Shown: one piece after another, positions 8,602-17,157 of the stretch
How the letters are laid out: the number at the start of each line of letters is the position of its first letter
Numbering within the stretch: position 1 is the first letter of the stretch
The notes under the pieces: generated by a model
The model's input: only the letters and a program-made list of their open reading frames with translations
What the model was told of the DNA's origin: nothing
Databases searched by the model: none
From: Eubacterium_U album
GTDB taxonomy: Bacteria > Bacillota > Clostridia > Lachnospirales > Lachnospiraceae
Reading direction: 5' to 3'
Assembly: GCF_025336545.1 (NCBI RefSeq)
Contig: NZ_JAODBU010000003.1
Span: 248,001-312,000, forward strand
Length of the DNA: 64,000 bases
Translations under genes and position numbers: made by a program

Positions 8602-9462
8602 TTAAACTCTTGTAACCTGTTCTTCTAATTCTTTTAATTCGTCAATTGATAATGTGGGAACATATGTAGCAATTTCATCAAGGGACATTTTGCCGATTTT
8701 TATCATCCGTTCTGCAGTTTCTTTCGCAGTTGCCTTAGCAGTTTCTTTTGCAACTTCATTTCTCATATCTTCTAATATTTGTGACATAGATGCAACACCT
8801 TCTTTCTCTTCTTTGAAATATCTTGCTTTTTTTGCTAATTCTTTATAATTCATATCGTTAGGATTTGTACATGAAAAATCATGCATGAGTCTTCCAATCG
8901 CATCATTTCCCCGATATGCTCCATTAACATATATTATATGAGAGCCATCACCAAAAAGTTTCTTTTCGCCTTCCATCACAACGTATCTGTCTATATGATA
9001 TAAAGGTTGATTTCCATGCATAACATCATTTTCTGTAATGAAAATCACATAACTATCGGGCATGTTATCAGTACTATCACCAGGCTTTAATATATGAGCG
9101 TCTAACAGGCTGCTGTTATAACGGGCTCTTTTGGAACCTGCACCTTTATTAGCTCTTTGAATTTCAATATCAAATTTTCTACCGGTACTGTCTGATGCAT
9201 GCACATCTAATACAGCAGAGCGTCCTTGTAGATTTTTAAGAGGATCCTGTGTCTTTATAGACTTAATAATAATATCATCTTGGTTCAATATTATTCTAAG
9301 TATTAGTTCAACAGCTTCGAAGTTATCTTCTAAGCATACTGTCATAAAATCATCATCTATATATCGTAGAGCCTGTAGGCGTTCTAAATCTTTATTGTTT
9401 TGTAGTTGTTCACTTATGCTCAATCTTTTATTACCTTTCATTATAATTGTTCTTTTGTTCAT
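8602..9462 (-). CDS. Rpn/PD-(D/E)XK nuclease family protein
   Basis: The product of about 286 residues matches the Rpn-type (recombination-promoting nuclease, formerly 'putative transposase') family: an early motif YIDDDFMTVCLEDN, then the PD-(D/E)XK core with LDVHASDSTGRKFDIEIQRA and a YSSLLDAH-like helix. The C-terminus is an alanine/lysine/glutamate coiled stretch (KETAKATAKETAERM) plus an SLDEIA helix, as is common in this family. Related Rpn proteins have DNA endonuclease activity and are often horizontally spread. It stands alone. Start is uncertain: ATG at 9462 and ATG at 9441 both lack a good ribosome binding site, and a TTG lies at 9468. Confidence 0.8.
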   Translation of the reverse strand: MNKRTIIMKGNKRLSISEQLQNNKDLERLQALRYIDDDFMTVCLEDNFEAVELILRIILNQDDIIIKSIKTQDPLKNLQGRSAVLDVHASDSTGRKFDIEIQRANKGAGSKRARYNSSLLDAHILKPGDSTDNMPDSYVIFITENDVMHGNQPLYHIDRYVVMEGEKKLFGDGSHIIYVNGAYRGNDAIGRLMHDFSCTNPNDMNYKELAKKARYFKEEKEGVASMSQILEDMRNEVAKETAKATAKETAERMIKIGKMSLDEIATYVPTLSIDELKELEEQVTRV

Positions 9463-9545
9463 TGACAACTATATAAAAATCTAAATTATGCAGAAATAAT
9501 ACTTTATTACGTAGATAATTTGATTTATACCATAGTTTTCACCGA

Positions 9546-9570
9546 TTGTACACATACTGTATGTGTACAA
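9546..9570. promoter_or_regulatory. 25-base perfect dyad upstream of the Rpn-type nuclease gene
   Basis: Two perfect 11-base arms (TTGTACACATA and its reverse complement) flank CTG. On the minus strand a TATAAA-like -10 box follows within about 30 bases, so the dyad overlaps or abuts the promoter region of the nuclease gene. It has no T run, which argues for an operator over a terminator. Confidence 0.5.
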
Positions 9571-9675
9571 CTAATTATACATCACAATTTATCAAAATGT
9601 CAATAACAACAATATGTTGCGTATTACTAGCCGGAATAATATTAAATATTAGCAGAGAAAAATAAGATTTTACAT

Positions 9676-9711
9676 AAAAAGGTATTGCATTTAGTCGATG
9701 CAATACCCTTA
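9676..9711 (-). terminator. Rho-independent terminator of the phosphoribosyltransferase-like gene
   Basis: On the minus strand AAGGGTATTGCAT pairs with ATGCAATACC (one bulged base) and is followed by T5. It lies 65 bases downstream of the stop codon. Confidence 0.75.
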
Positions 9712-9775
9712 AAATATTATTACTATTCAGTTTTATATTTCGTATAGTAGTCTGACCTTTAATGCAAAGATTACA

Positions 9776-10423
9776 TTATAATTCACTATACCCATATCCA
9801 TTAACGATGGCTTCAATTTTCTCATTTGCCTTGCACATAGGGCAATCATTGTGAGAGTAAATGTTGTATCCCGGAATATCATCTGCCTTAAACAGAGAAT
9901 CGATGTGGTAACCGTCAACGTTATCAACGGCACTGAATATAGCAGATATACCCTGAAGAATTCCACCATAGTAGGAAACACATTCAATACAATTCTTTAC
10001 AGTAGTTCCGGTACTTGCAGAAGCAAGCAATAAAAGAACATTTCTATTCTTAATTTCATGCTTAAGATTATCCCTAAATATCATAAGGCCGTTAGAATCA
10101 TATTCAGGTGAAATAACATAAATTGTCTTGTGTGCATTCATAGATAATACTCCGGCCTTAGTAAGTTCGCTTGCTAAGAAAGCTCCAATGACCTCGCATC
10201 CGTCCATACATACGATTGTGTCAATAGGTTTCCCCATAACGTTGTAGTAATCCTTCATTGCGACTGCAATCTGCTCAGCTTCACGTTGTCTTGTTTTCAT
10301 TGTAGTCATATCAAGATAATGACTAACGTGTGAATGAGTAGTAGCAAAATGTCCCTTTATAACTTTAAGGGCAATGTTAGGATTTTTTGAAGCATAATAT
10401 TTTACAATTCTTCCCTCGTCCAT
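9776..10423 (-). CDS. Phosphoribosyltransferase-like protein with altered PRPP loop
   Basis: The 215-residue product has the overall layout of orotate phosphoribosyltransferase: an N-terminal hood, a core with IDTIVCMDGCEVIGAFLASEL, and a Rossmann-like segment. The place of the PRPP motif (normally two acidic residues then TTG, as in the true PyrE in this window: EDVTTSG) reads LLLLASASTGTT, with the acidic pair missing. A CPMC pair near the C-terminus could bind metal. The start at 10423 is set by AAGGAGGT ten bases upstream; a longer frame reaching 10501 has no such site. It may have lost transferase activity or act as a regulator or binding protein. True pyrE is at 48819. Confidence 0.6.
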   Translation of the reverse strand: MDEGRIVKYYASKNPNIALKVIKGHFATTHSHVSHYLDMTTMKTRQREAEQIAVAMKDYYNVMGKPIDTIVCMDGCEVIGAFLASELTKAGVLSMNAHKTIYVISPEYDSNGLMIFRDNLKHEIKNRNVLLLLASASTGTTVKNCIECVSYYGGILQGISAIFSAVDNVDGYHIDSLFKADDIPGYNIYSHNDCPMCKANEKIEAIVNGYGYSEL

Positions 10424-10448
10424 AATGTGTCTACCTCCTTGTAGTAAC

Positions 10449-10463
10449 AGAGCATTATGCTCT
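10449..10463. promoter_or_regulatory. Perfect 15-base palindrome in the leader of the phosphoribosyltransferase-like gene
   Basis: AGAGCAT and ATGCTCT flank a single base, nine bases upstream of the Shine-Dalgarno of the minus-strand gene. It could be an operator or a small leader hairpin. The remainder of 10464-10674 shows no gene. Confidence 0.35.
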
Positions 10464-10674
10464 TTATTATTTATAAAATCTGAGAAATTGTTTCTACTCA
10501 AATTTATTTGTCTCCGCTCAAAAATATACTAATATTATACATCACAAAGCTGACAAATGAAATAATTAAGTGTAATTTAAAGGTTAAAAATCGTTATAAA
10601 TTTAGTGGAAATATTTAAAGGAATAATAATAAAACCTGCAATATGAATAAAAATAAAGAAATTAGTGAAACTAT

Positions 10675-10704
10675 TTGCAAGTAATACGGTGATTATGCTA
10701 TATT
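10675..10704 (+). promoter_or_regulatory. Possible promoter of the gatCAB operon
   Basis: TTGCAA (10675-10680) and TATATT (10699-10704) with an 18-base spacer lie about 125 bases before gatC. Confidence 0.5.
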
Positions 10705-10830
10705 GAAGAGTAGATGTTTATGGTTTAATGGGGTAAGTCTGTATATTTAATATAAAAGTTAATTTATTTGAATAAAACAGATTGTTCATTATAATAACCA
10801 TAACTTAAAGGAATGCTAGAGGAGGAAGAT

Positions 10831-11124
10831 ATGGCAAATATAATTTCAGACGAGACAATAGAGTATGTTGGAATTTTAGCAAAGCTTGAACTTTCAGATG
10901 ATGAGAAAGAAAAAGCAAAGAGTGATATGGGCAGAATGCTTGATTATATTGATATGTTAAATCAGTTAGATACAAGTAATGTTGAGCCAATGAGCCACAT
11001 ATTCCCTGTAAACAATGTATTTAGAGAAGACGTTGTTGTAAACGGTGATGACAGAGAAAATATTCTTGCAAATGCACCGGAGGAAAGAGGCGGAGCATTT
11101 GTTGTTCCAAAGACAGTAGAATAA
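10831..11124 (+). CDS. gatC: Asp-tRNA(Asn)/Glu-tRNA(Gln) amidotransferase subunit C
   Basis: GatC is the small belt-like subunit that holds GatA and GatB together in the enzyme that converts misacylated Glu-tRNA(Gln) and Asp-tRNA(Asn) to the amide forms. The 97-residue product has the family pattern: VGILAKLELSDDEKEKAKSD, then MLDYIDMLNQLDTSNVEPM, then NVFREDVV. AGGAGG at 10820-10825 fits the ATG at 10831; the in-frame ATG at 10813 lies before that site. First gene of gatCAB. Confidence 0.95.
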   Translation: MANIISDETIEYVGILAKLELSDDEKEKAKSDMGRMLDYIDMLNQLDTSNVEPMSHIFPVNNVFREDVVVNGDDRENILANAPEERGGAFVVPKTVE

Positions 11125-11156
11125 TTTACTTACAGCAAATGAAAGGATATAGTGTT

Positions 11157-12623
11157 ATGAATTTAATGAGTTTAACAGCCGTTGAACTTGGGAAAAAGAT
11201 TAAAAGCGGCGAGGTTAAAGTTGTAGATGCGGTAAATGATGCATTTGCTCATATAGAAAAGCAGGACAAGACAATTAATAGTTTTGTTACTGTAACGAAT
11301 AAAGAAGAGGCATTAAAGAAAGCTGAAGAAGTTCAGAAGTTAATTGACGAAGGAAAACTTACAGGACCATTAGCAGGCGTGCCTGTAGCTATTAAGGATA
11401 ACATGTGTACTAAAGGCATGCTTACAACATGTAGTTCTAAAATTTTAGGAAACTTTGTTCCTACTTATACAGCTACAGCAGTTGAAAATCTTGAAAAAGC
11501 AGGAGCAGTTATAATTGGAAAGACTAACATGGATGAATTTGCCATGGGAAGTACTACAGAAACTTCTGCATTTGGAGCAACAAAGAATCCTTGGAACACA
11601 GAACATGTACCGGGTGGTTCATCAGGTGGTTCATGTACAGCTGTTGCATCAGAAGAATGCTCATATGCTTTAGGTTCAGATACAGGTGGATCAATCAGAC
11701 AGCCAAGTTCATTTTGCGGAGTAACAGGAATTAAACCAACATACGGAACGGTTTCACGTTACGGACTAATTGCATACGGTTCATCATTAGACCAGATTGG
11801 ACCTGTTGCAAAAGATGTTACTGATGTAGCTACAATACTTGAAACAATAGCGGGTCACGATGAGAAAGACTCAACATCAGTTAAGAGAGACGATTATAAC
11901 TTCACTGAAGCATTAGTTGATGATGTTAAGGGATTGAAGATTGGTATCCCTAAAGACTATTTTGGTGATGGATTAGATAAAGAAGTAAAAGATTCTATTT
12001 TAAATGCAGTAGAAGTTTTAAAGAGCAAAGGCGCAATCGTAGAAGAATTTGATTTAAGCCTTGTTGAATATGCAATTCCTGCATATTATGTAATTGCCAG
12101 TGCGGAAGCAAGTTCAAACCTTGAAAGATTTGACGGTGTAAAATACGGATACAGAACACAGGAATATGAAGGTCTTCATAACATGTATAAAAAGACACGT
12201 TCAGAAGGTTTTGGTGAAGAAGTTAAGCGTAGAATTATGCTTGGTTCATTTGTATTAAGTAGTGGATATTATGATGCGTACTATTTAAAAGCTTTAAGAA
12301 CAAAAGCTTTAATTAAAAAGGCATTTGATGAAGCATTCGCTAAATATGACGTTATTATCGCACCGGCTGCACCTACAACAGCTCCTAAGATTGGAAGCAG
12401 TCTTGCTGACCCTATTAAGATGTATCTTGGAGATATTTATACAATATCAGTTAATTTGGCAGGTCTTCCGGGAATTACGGTTCCTTGTGGAAAGGATTCT
12501 AACGGACTTCCAATAGGAATGCAGATTATTGGAGACTGCTTTAAGGAAAAGACAATTATAAGAGCAGCATATGCTTATGAACAGACAAGAGAATATGAGC
12601 ATTGCCCATTAGTAGAAGCATAA
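11157..12623 (+). CDS. gatA: Asp/Glu-tRNA amidotransferase subunit A (amidase)
   Basis: GatA releases ammonia from glutamine for the amidation done by GatB. The amidase-signature catalytic residues are visible: lysine in VAIKDNMCTKG, the serine-rich GGSSGGSCTAVA loop, and SDTGGSIRQPSSFCGVTGIK with the nucleophilic serine. About 488 residues, normal for the family. The ATG at 11157 is preferred because AAAGGA lies about ten bases upstream; the ATG at 11139 has no binding site. It follows gatC by 32 bases and precedes gatB by 12. Confidence 0.95.
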   Translation: MNLMSLTAVELGKKIKSGEVKVVDAVNDAFAHIEKQDKTINSFVTVTNKEEALKKAEEVQKLIDEGKLTGPLAGVPVAIKDNMCTKGMLTTCSSKILGNFVPTYTATAVENLEKAGAVIIGKTNMDEFAMGSTTETSAFGATKNPWNTEHVPGGSSGGSCTAVASEECSYALGSDTGGSIRQPSSFCGVTGIKPTYGTVSRYGLIAYGSSLDQIGPVAKDVTDVATILETIAGHDEKDSTSVKRDDYNFTEALVDDVKGLKIGIPKDYFGDGLDKEVKDSILNAVEVLKSKGAIVEEFDLSLVEYAIPAYYVIASAEASSNLERFDGVKYGYRTQEYEGLHNMYKKTRSEGFGEEVKRRIMLGSFVLSSGYYDAYYLKALRTKALIKKAFDEAFAKYDVIIAPAAPTTAPKIGSSLADPIKMYLGDIYTISVNLAGLPGITVPCGKDSNGLPIGMQIIGDCFKEKTIIRAAYAYEQTREYEHCPLVEA

Positions 12624-12635
12624 GGAGTGAAGTAA

Positions 12636-14063
12636 ATGAAACAGTACGAAACAGTCATTGGACTTGAAGTTCATGTAGAATTAGCAACAAAAACAAAGAT
12701 TTTTTGCTCCTGTTCAACAGAATTCGGAGGAGCACCAAATACACATACATGTCCTGTCTGTACAGGAATGCCGGGTTCACTTCCTGTATTAAATAAGCAG
12801 GTTGTTGAATATGCAGCAGCAGTAGGACTTGCAACAAATTGTAAAATCACACAGAATTGTAAATTTGACAGAAAGAATTATTTTTATCCTGATAATCCAC
12901 AGAATTATCAGATTTCACAGTTATATCTTCCAATCTGTAGAGACGGATATGTAGAAATTGAAACAGAAGAAGGAAAGAAAAAAGTAAGAATCCACGAGAT
13001 TCATATGGAAGAAGATGCAGGTAAGCTTGTACATGATGATTGGGCTGACTGCTCATTAGTAGACTTTAACCGTTCAGGTGTACCGCTTATTGAAATTGTA
13101 TCAGAACCAGATATGCGTTCAGCAGAAGAAGTAATTGCATACCTTGAAAAATTGCGTATGATAATTCAGTATTTAGGAGCTTCTGACTGTAAGTTAAATG
13201 AAGGTTCAATGAGAGCTGACGTTAACCTTTCAGTAAGGGAAGTTGGAGCAGCTGAATTTGGAACAAGAACAGAAACAAAGAACCTTAACTCATTTAAGGC
13301 GATTGCAAGAGCAATTGAAAATGAAAGAGAAAGACAGATTGATTTATTAGAATCAGGACAGGAAGTTGTTCAGGAAACAAGAAGATGGGACGATACAAAA
13401 GAGTATTCTTATGCAATGCGTTCAAAAGAAGATGCACAGGATTACAGATATTTTCCGGACCCTGATTTGGTTCCAATCAATATTAGTGATGAATGGTTAG
13501 AAAGATTAAAATCAGAACAGCCTGAATTCAGAGATGAAAAGAAAGAAAGATACATTGAAGAATATGGACTTCCTGAATATGACGCGAATCTTTTGACTTT
13601 ATATAAACCTTTAACAGTTTTATTAGAAGCAGCAGTTGCAAATGGAAGCAAACCAAAAGAAGCCAGCAACTGGTTGATGGTAGAAACAATGCGTCTTGTA
13701 AAGGAAAAAGGAATTGAACCTGACGAGGTTAAATTCTCTGCCGATAACTTTAGTAAGTTCTTAAAACTTATTGATGACAACGTAATTAACAAAACAGTTG
13801 CCAAAGAAGTATTTGAGGCAATGTTTAATGATGACATAGACCCTGAAAAATATGTAGATGAACATGAATTGAAGATGGACAACAATACAGATGACCTTAA
13901 GAAGATAATCGAGGAAGTCATTGCTAACAACCCTAAGGCAGTTGCAGATTATCAGGGTGGAAATCAGAAGGCGATTGGAGCATTAGTAGGTCAGACAATG
14001 AAAGCTACACAGGGTAAGGCTAATCCGCAGATGATAAATCAGATGCTTAGAGAGTTGCTATAG
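12636..14063 (+). CDS. gatB: Asp/Glu-tRNA amidotransferase subunit B
   Basis: GatB binds the misacylated tRNA, activates the side-chain carboxylate with ATP and adds the ammonia delivered from GatA. The N-terminus YETVIGLEVHVELATKTKIF, the four cysteines of the zinc site (CSCSTEFGG and CPVCTGMPG), and the C-terminal YqeY-like tail (NPKAVADYQGGNQKAIGALV, GQTMKATQGKANP) are all present. 475 residues is the usual length. AAGGAGTG precedes the ATG. It ends 67 bases before purF; no clear terminator was seen in between, so the purine genes may be co-transcribed. Confidence 0.96.
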   Translation: MKQYETVIGLEVHVELATKTKIFCSCSTEFGGAPNTHTCPVCTGMPGSLPVLNKQVVEYAAAVGLATNCKITQNCKFDRKNYFYPDNPQNYQISQLYLPICRDGYVEIETEEGKKKVRIHEIHMEEDAGKLVHDDWADCSLVDFNRSGVPLIEIVSEPDMRSAEEVIAYLEKLRMIIQYLGASDCKLNEGSMRADVNLSVREVGAAEFGTRTETKNLNSFKAIARAIENERERQIDLLESGQEVVQETRRWDDTKEYSYAMRSKEDAQDYRYFPDPDLVPINISDEWLERLKSEQPEFRDEKKERYIEEYGLPEYDANLLTLYKPLTVLLEAAVANGSKPKEASNWLMVETMRLVKEKGIEPDEVKFSADNFSKFLKLIDDNVINKTVAKEVFEAMFNDDIDPEKYVDEHELKMDNNTDDLKKIIEEVIANNPKAVADYQGGNQKAIGALVGQTMKATQGKANPQMINQMLRELL

Positions 14064-14130
14064 TTGTCGCATTGATATATAATGCAATGGAAAAATATAA
14101 AAGTTAGTATACGTAGGTGGAGAAAAGAAA

Positions 14131-15573
14131 ATGAATAGTATCGAGCTTCAACAAAATTGGGAAGATGATGGACTGCATGAAGAATGTGGTGTGTTTGGTA
14201 TGTATGATTTAGATGGCAATGATGTTGCATCATCCATTTATTATGGATTATTTGCACTGCAGCACAGAGGACAGGAAAGCTGTGGTATTTCTGTATCAGA
14301 CACGTTTGGACCTAGAAAAGTGGATTTGTTAAAAGGAATGGGACTTGTAAATGAAGTATTTAACAGCGAAAATTTGTCAAAACTTCACGGAAATATCGGT
14401 GTAGGACATGTTCGTTATTCTACAGCAGGTGAAAGTATTCCTAGTAATGCACAGCCACTTGTAATCAATTATGTTAAAGGAACATTGATGCTTGCTCACA
14501 ATGGTAATTTGATTAATGCAAATGAACTTCGTGATGAGTTAGCATATACAGGAGCAATTTTCCAAACAACAATTGATTCGGAAGTTATTGCTTATCTTGT
14601 TGCAAGGGAAAGAATTAATGCAAAGACAGCACAGGAAGCAGTTACAAATGCGATGAAGAAATTAAAAGGTGCTTATGCACTCGTAATTTCAAGTCCTCGA
14701 AAACTTATTGGTGCAAGAGATCCATTTGGTTTTAAACCATTATGTATTGGCAAAAGGGACAATGCTTATATTTTAGCATCTGAAACATGTGCCCTTGATA
14801 CAATTGGTGCTGAATTTGTAAGAGATGTACTTCCGGGAGAAGTTGTAACTATTGACAAAGATGGAATTAAATCAGATACATCAATGTGTCTTCCTAAGGC
14901 AAAAGAAGCAAGATGTGTATTTGAATATATTTACTTTGCAAGACCGGACAGCAATTTTGATGGAGTGAGTGTATATCATTCAAGAATTATGGCAGGAAGA
15001 TTCTTAGCTATGGATTCCCCGGTTGAAGCAGATGTTGTTGTGGGTGTACCTGAATCAGGAAATGCAGCAGCCATGGGTTATGCAATGGAATCAGGAATCC
15101 CTTACGGAACAGCATTTGTCAAAAACAGTTATGTTGGTCGTACATTTATTAAACCTCAGCAAAAGAGCAGGGAATCAAGTGTTAGAATTAAATTAAATGT
15201 TTTAAAAGAGGCAGTTTGTGGTAAACGAGTAATAATGATTGATGATTCAATTGTAAGAGGAACCACAAGTGATAGAATTGTTCAGATGTTAAAGGATGCA
15301 GGTGCCACAGAGGTACATGTAAGAATCAGTTCACCACCATTCTTATATGAATGTTATTTTGGAACTGATATACCATCAAGAGATCAGTTAATTGCCCACA
15401 ATAGAACAATAGAAGAAATCAACGAAATAATCGGTGCAGATTCATTAGGATACCTTAGAGTTGAAAGATTAAAAGAAATCGCAGGCGGACTTGGGATTTG
15501 CACAGGATGTTTTGATGAAAAATATCCAATGGAGCCACCAAAAGAGGATATCCGTGGAGAATATATAAAATAA
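14131..15573 (+). CDS. purF: Amidophosphoribosyltransferase, iron-sulfur type
   Basis: PurF makes 5-phosphoribosylamine from PRPP and glutamine, the first step of purine synthesis. An 18-residue propeptide precedes the catalytic cysteine C19 (EECGVFGMYDLDG), which should become the N-terminus after self-cleavage. The PRPP motif is IMIDDSIVRGTTS. Cysteines in EARCVFEY, FLYECYFG and GICTGCF are placed as in the Gram-positive enzymes that carry an oxygen-sensitive 4Fe-4S cluster. Length 480 is normal. A GGTGGAG site precedes the ATG. It is followed by purB after 23 bases. Confidence 0.96.
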   Translation: MNSIELQQNWEDDGLHEECGVFGMYDLDGNDVASSIYYGLFALQHRGQESCGISVSDTFGPRKVDLLKGMGLVNEVFNSENLSKLHGNIGVGHVRYSTAGESIPSNAQPLVINYVKGTLMLAHNGNLINANELRDELAYTGAIFQTTIDSEVIAYLVARERINAKTAQEAVTNAMKKLKGAYALVISSPRKLIGARDPFGFKPLCIGKRDNAYILASETCALDTIGAEFVRDVLPGEVVTIDKDGIKSDTSMCLPKAKEARCVFEYIYFARPDSNFDGVSVYHSRIMAGRFLAMDSPVEADVVVGVPESGNAAAMGYAMESGIPYGTAFVKNSYVGRTFIKPQQKSRESSVRIKLNVLKEAVCGKRVIMIDDSIVRGTTSDRIVQMLKDAGATEVHVRISSPPFLYECYFGTDIPSRDQLIAHNRTIEEINEIIGADSLGYLRVERLKEIAGGLGICTGCFDEKYPMEPPKEDIRGEYIK

Positions 15574-15596
15574 GGTCAAATGTTAAGGAGGAATTT

Positions 15597-17027
15597 ATGA
15601 ACGACAGATACCAAAGCCCATTATCAGAAAGATATGCAAGTAAGGAAATGCAGTATATTTTTTCACCTGATATGAAGTTTAAAACATGGAGAAAATTATG
15701 GATTGCATTAGCAGAATCTGAAATGGAATTAGGATTAAACATTACACAGGAACAGATTGATGAACTTAAGGCTCATGCAGATGATATTAACTACGATGTA
15801 GCAAAAGAAAGAGAAAAATTAGTTCGTCATGACGTAATGTCTCATGTTTATGCTTATGGTCAGCAGTGCCCTAAGGCAAAGGGAATTATCCATTTAGGAG
15901 CAACATCATGTTACGTTGGTGATAACACAGATATAATTATAATGACAGAAGCATTAAAACTTGTTAGAAAGAAATTAATTAACGTTATCAATGAACTTGC
16001 TAAATTTGCTGATAAATATAAATCTCAGCCTACATTGGCTTTTACACATTTTCAGCCTGCACAGCCTACAACAGTAGGTAAGAGAGCAACATTATGGTTA
16101 ATGGAATTAAAATTAGATTTGGATGATTTAAATTACATGATTGACAGCATGATGTTGTTAGGTTCTAAAGGAACAACAGGAACACAGGCAAGTTTCCTTG
16201 AATTATTTGAAGGAGACCATGAAAAGATTAAAGAACTTGAAAATAAGATTGCAAAGAAAATGGGATTTGAAAAATGCTTTCCTGTTTCAGGACAGACTTA
16301 TTCAAGAAAGATGGATACAAGAGTATTAAACGTTGTTGCAGGAATCGCAGCAAGTGCTCATAAATTCTCAAATGATATTCGTTTGTTACAGCATTTGAAG
16401 GAAATTGAAGAACCATTTGAAAAGAATCAGATAGGTTCATCAGCAATGGCTTACAAGAGAAATCCTATGAGAAGTGAAAGAATCGCATCTCTTGCAAATT
16501 ATGTTATGGTTACAGCATTAAATCCGGCTATTACATCAGCAACACAGTGGTTCGAAAGAACATTAGATGATTCAGCAAATAAGAGATTAAGCGTTCCGGA
16601 ATGCTTCCTTGCTATCGATGGAATTCTTGATTTATACTTAAATGTAGTAGATGGTTTAGTTGTATATCCAAAGGTTATTGAAAAGAGACTCATGAGTGAA
16701 CTTCCATTTATGGCAACAGAAAATATTATGATGGATGCCGTTAAAGCAGGTGGCGACCGTCAGGAAATGCACGAAAAGATTCGTACACTTTCAATGGAAG
16801 CAGGAAAGAACGTTAAGGAAAAAGGCTTAGACAACAATTTACTTGAACTTATTGCAAATGACCCATCATTTAACATGAGTTTAGAAGACTTACAGAAGAC
16901 AATGGACCCAAGTAAGTATGTAGGACGTTCACCTGAACAGGTTGAAGAATTCTTGAGAGATGAAATTCAGCCAATTCTTGATGCAAATAAAGAAATCTTA
17001 GGATTAACAGCAACAATTAACGTATAA
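15597..17027 (+). CDS. purB: Adenylosuccinate lyase
   Basis: PurB cleaves fumarate from SAICAR and from adenylosuccinate, so it serves two steps of purine synthesis. The fumarase/argininosuccinase superfamily signature GSSAMAYKRNPMRSERI is intact, as are HDVMSHVYAYG and GATSCYVGDNTD, which supply catalytic histidine and substrate contacts. 476 residues, as in other Clostridia. AAGGAGG precedes the ATG. A hairpin terminator follows the stop codon. Confidence 0.96.
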   Translation: MNDRYQSPLSERYASKEMQYIFSPDMKFKTWRKLWIALAESEMELGLNITQEQIDELKAHADDINYDVAKEREKLVRHDVMSHVYAYGQQCPKAKGIIHLGATSCYVGDNTDIIIMTEALKLVRKKLINVINELAKFADKYKSQPTLAFTHFQPAQPTTVGKRATLWLMELKLDLDDLNYMIDSMMLLGSKGTTGTQASFLELFEGDHEKIKELENKIAKKMGFEKCFPVSGQTYSRKMDTRVLNVVAGIAASAHKFSNDIRLLQHLKEIEEPFEKNQIGSSAMAYKRNPMRSERIASLANYVMVTALNPAITSATQWFERTLDDSANKRLSVPECFLAIDGILDLYLNVVDGLVVYPKVIEKRLMSELPFMATENIMMDAVKAGGDRQEMHEKIRTLSMEAGKNVKEKGLDNNLLELIANDPSFNMSLEDLQKTMDPSKYVGRSPEQVEEFLRDEIQPILDANKEILGLTATINV

Positions 17028-17090
17028 ATTTAATTGTGACGTAATTGTGAACAAGCAATAAAGTCTTTAAATATTAAATAAAATGTGATA

Positions 17091-17133
17091 AAATCGGTTG
17101 TATGTGTGTGACACGAAATACAACTGATTTTTT
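17091..17133 (+). terminator. Rho-independent terminator downstream of purB
   Basis: Thirteen-base arms (17091-17103 and 17118-17130, one G-T pair) are followed by a T6 run. A GATAAAAT sequence just upstream (17087-17094) resembles a -10 box, so the hairpin might instead lie in the leader of the next gene and act as an attenuator. Confidence 0.75.
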
Positions 17134-17157
17134 CAGTTATGAAAAGAGGAGAACAAG

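Noticed and set aside
8602..9462. Insertion sequence
   Set aside because: The gene family was once labelled transposase, but there are no terminal inverted repeats or target duplications around it; the 25-base dyad is one-sided.
10424..10501. 26-codon extension of the phosphoribosyltransferase-like protein
   Set aside because: The strong AAGGAGGT site lies inside this extension and points to the ATG at 10423.
13442..13930. 162-codon minus-strand frame within gatB
   Set aside because: Shadow of gatB; low-complexity Ser/Leu composition typical of an antisense frame.
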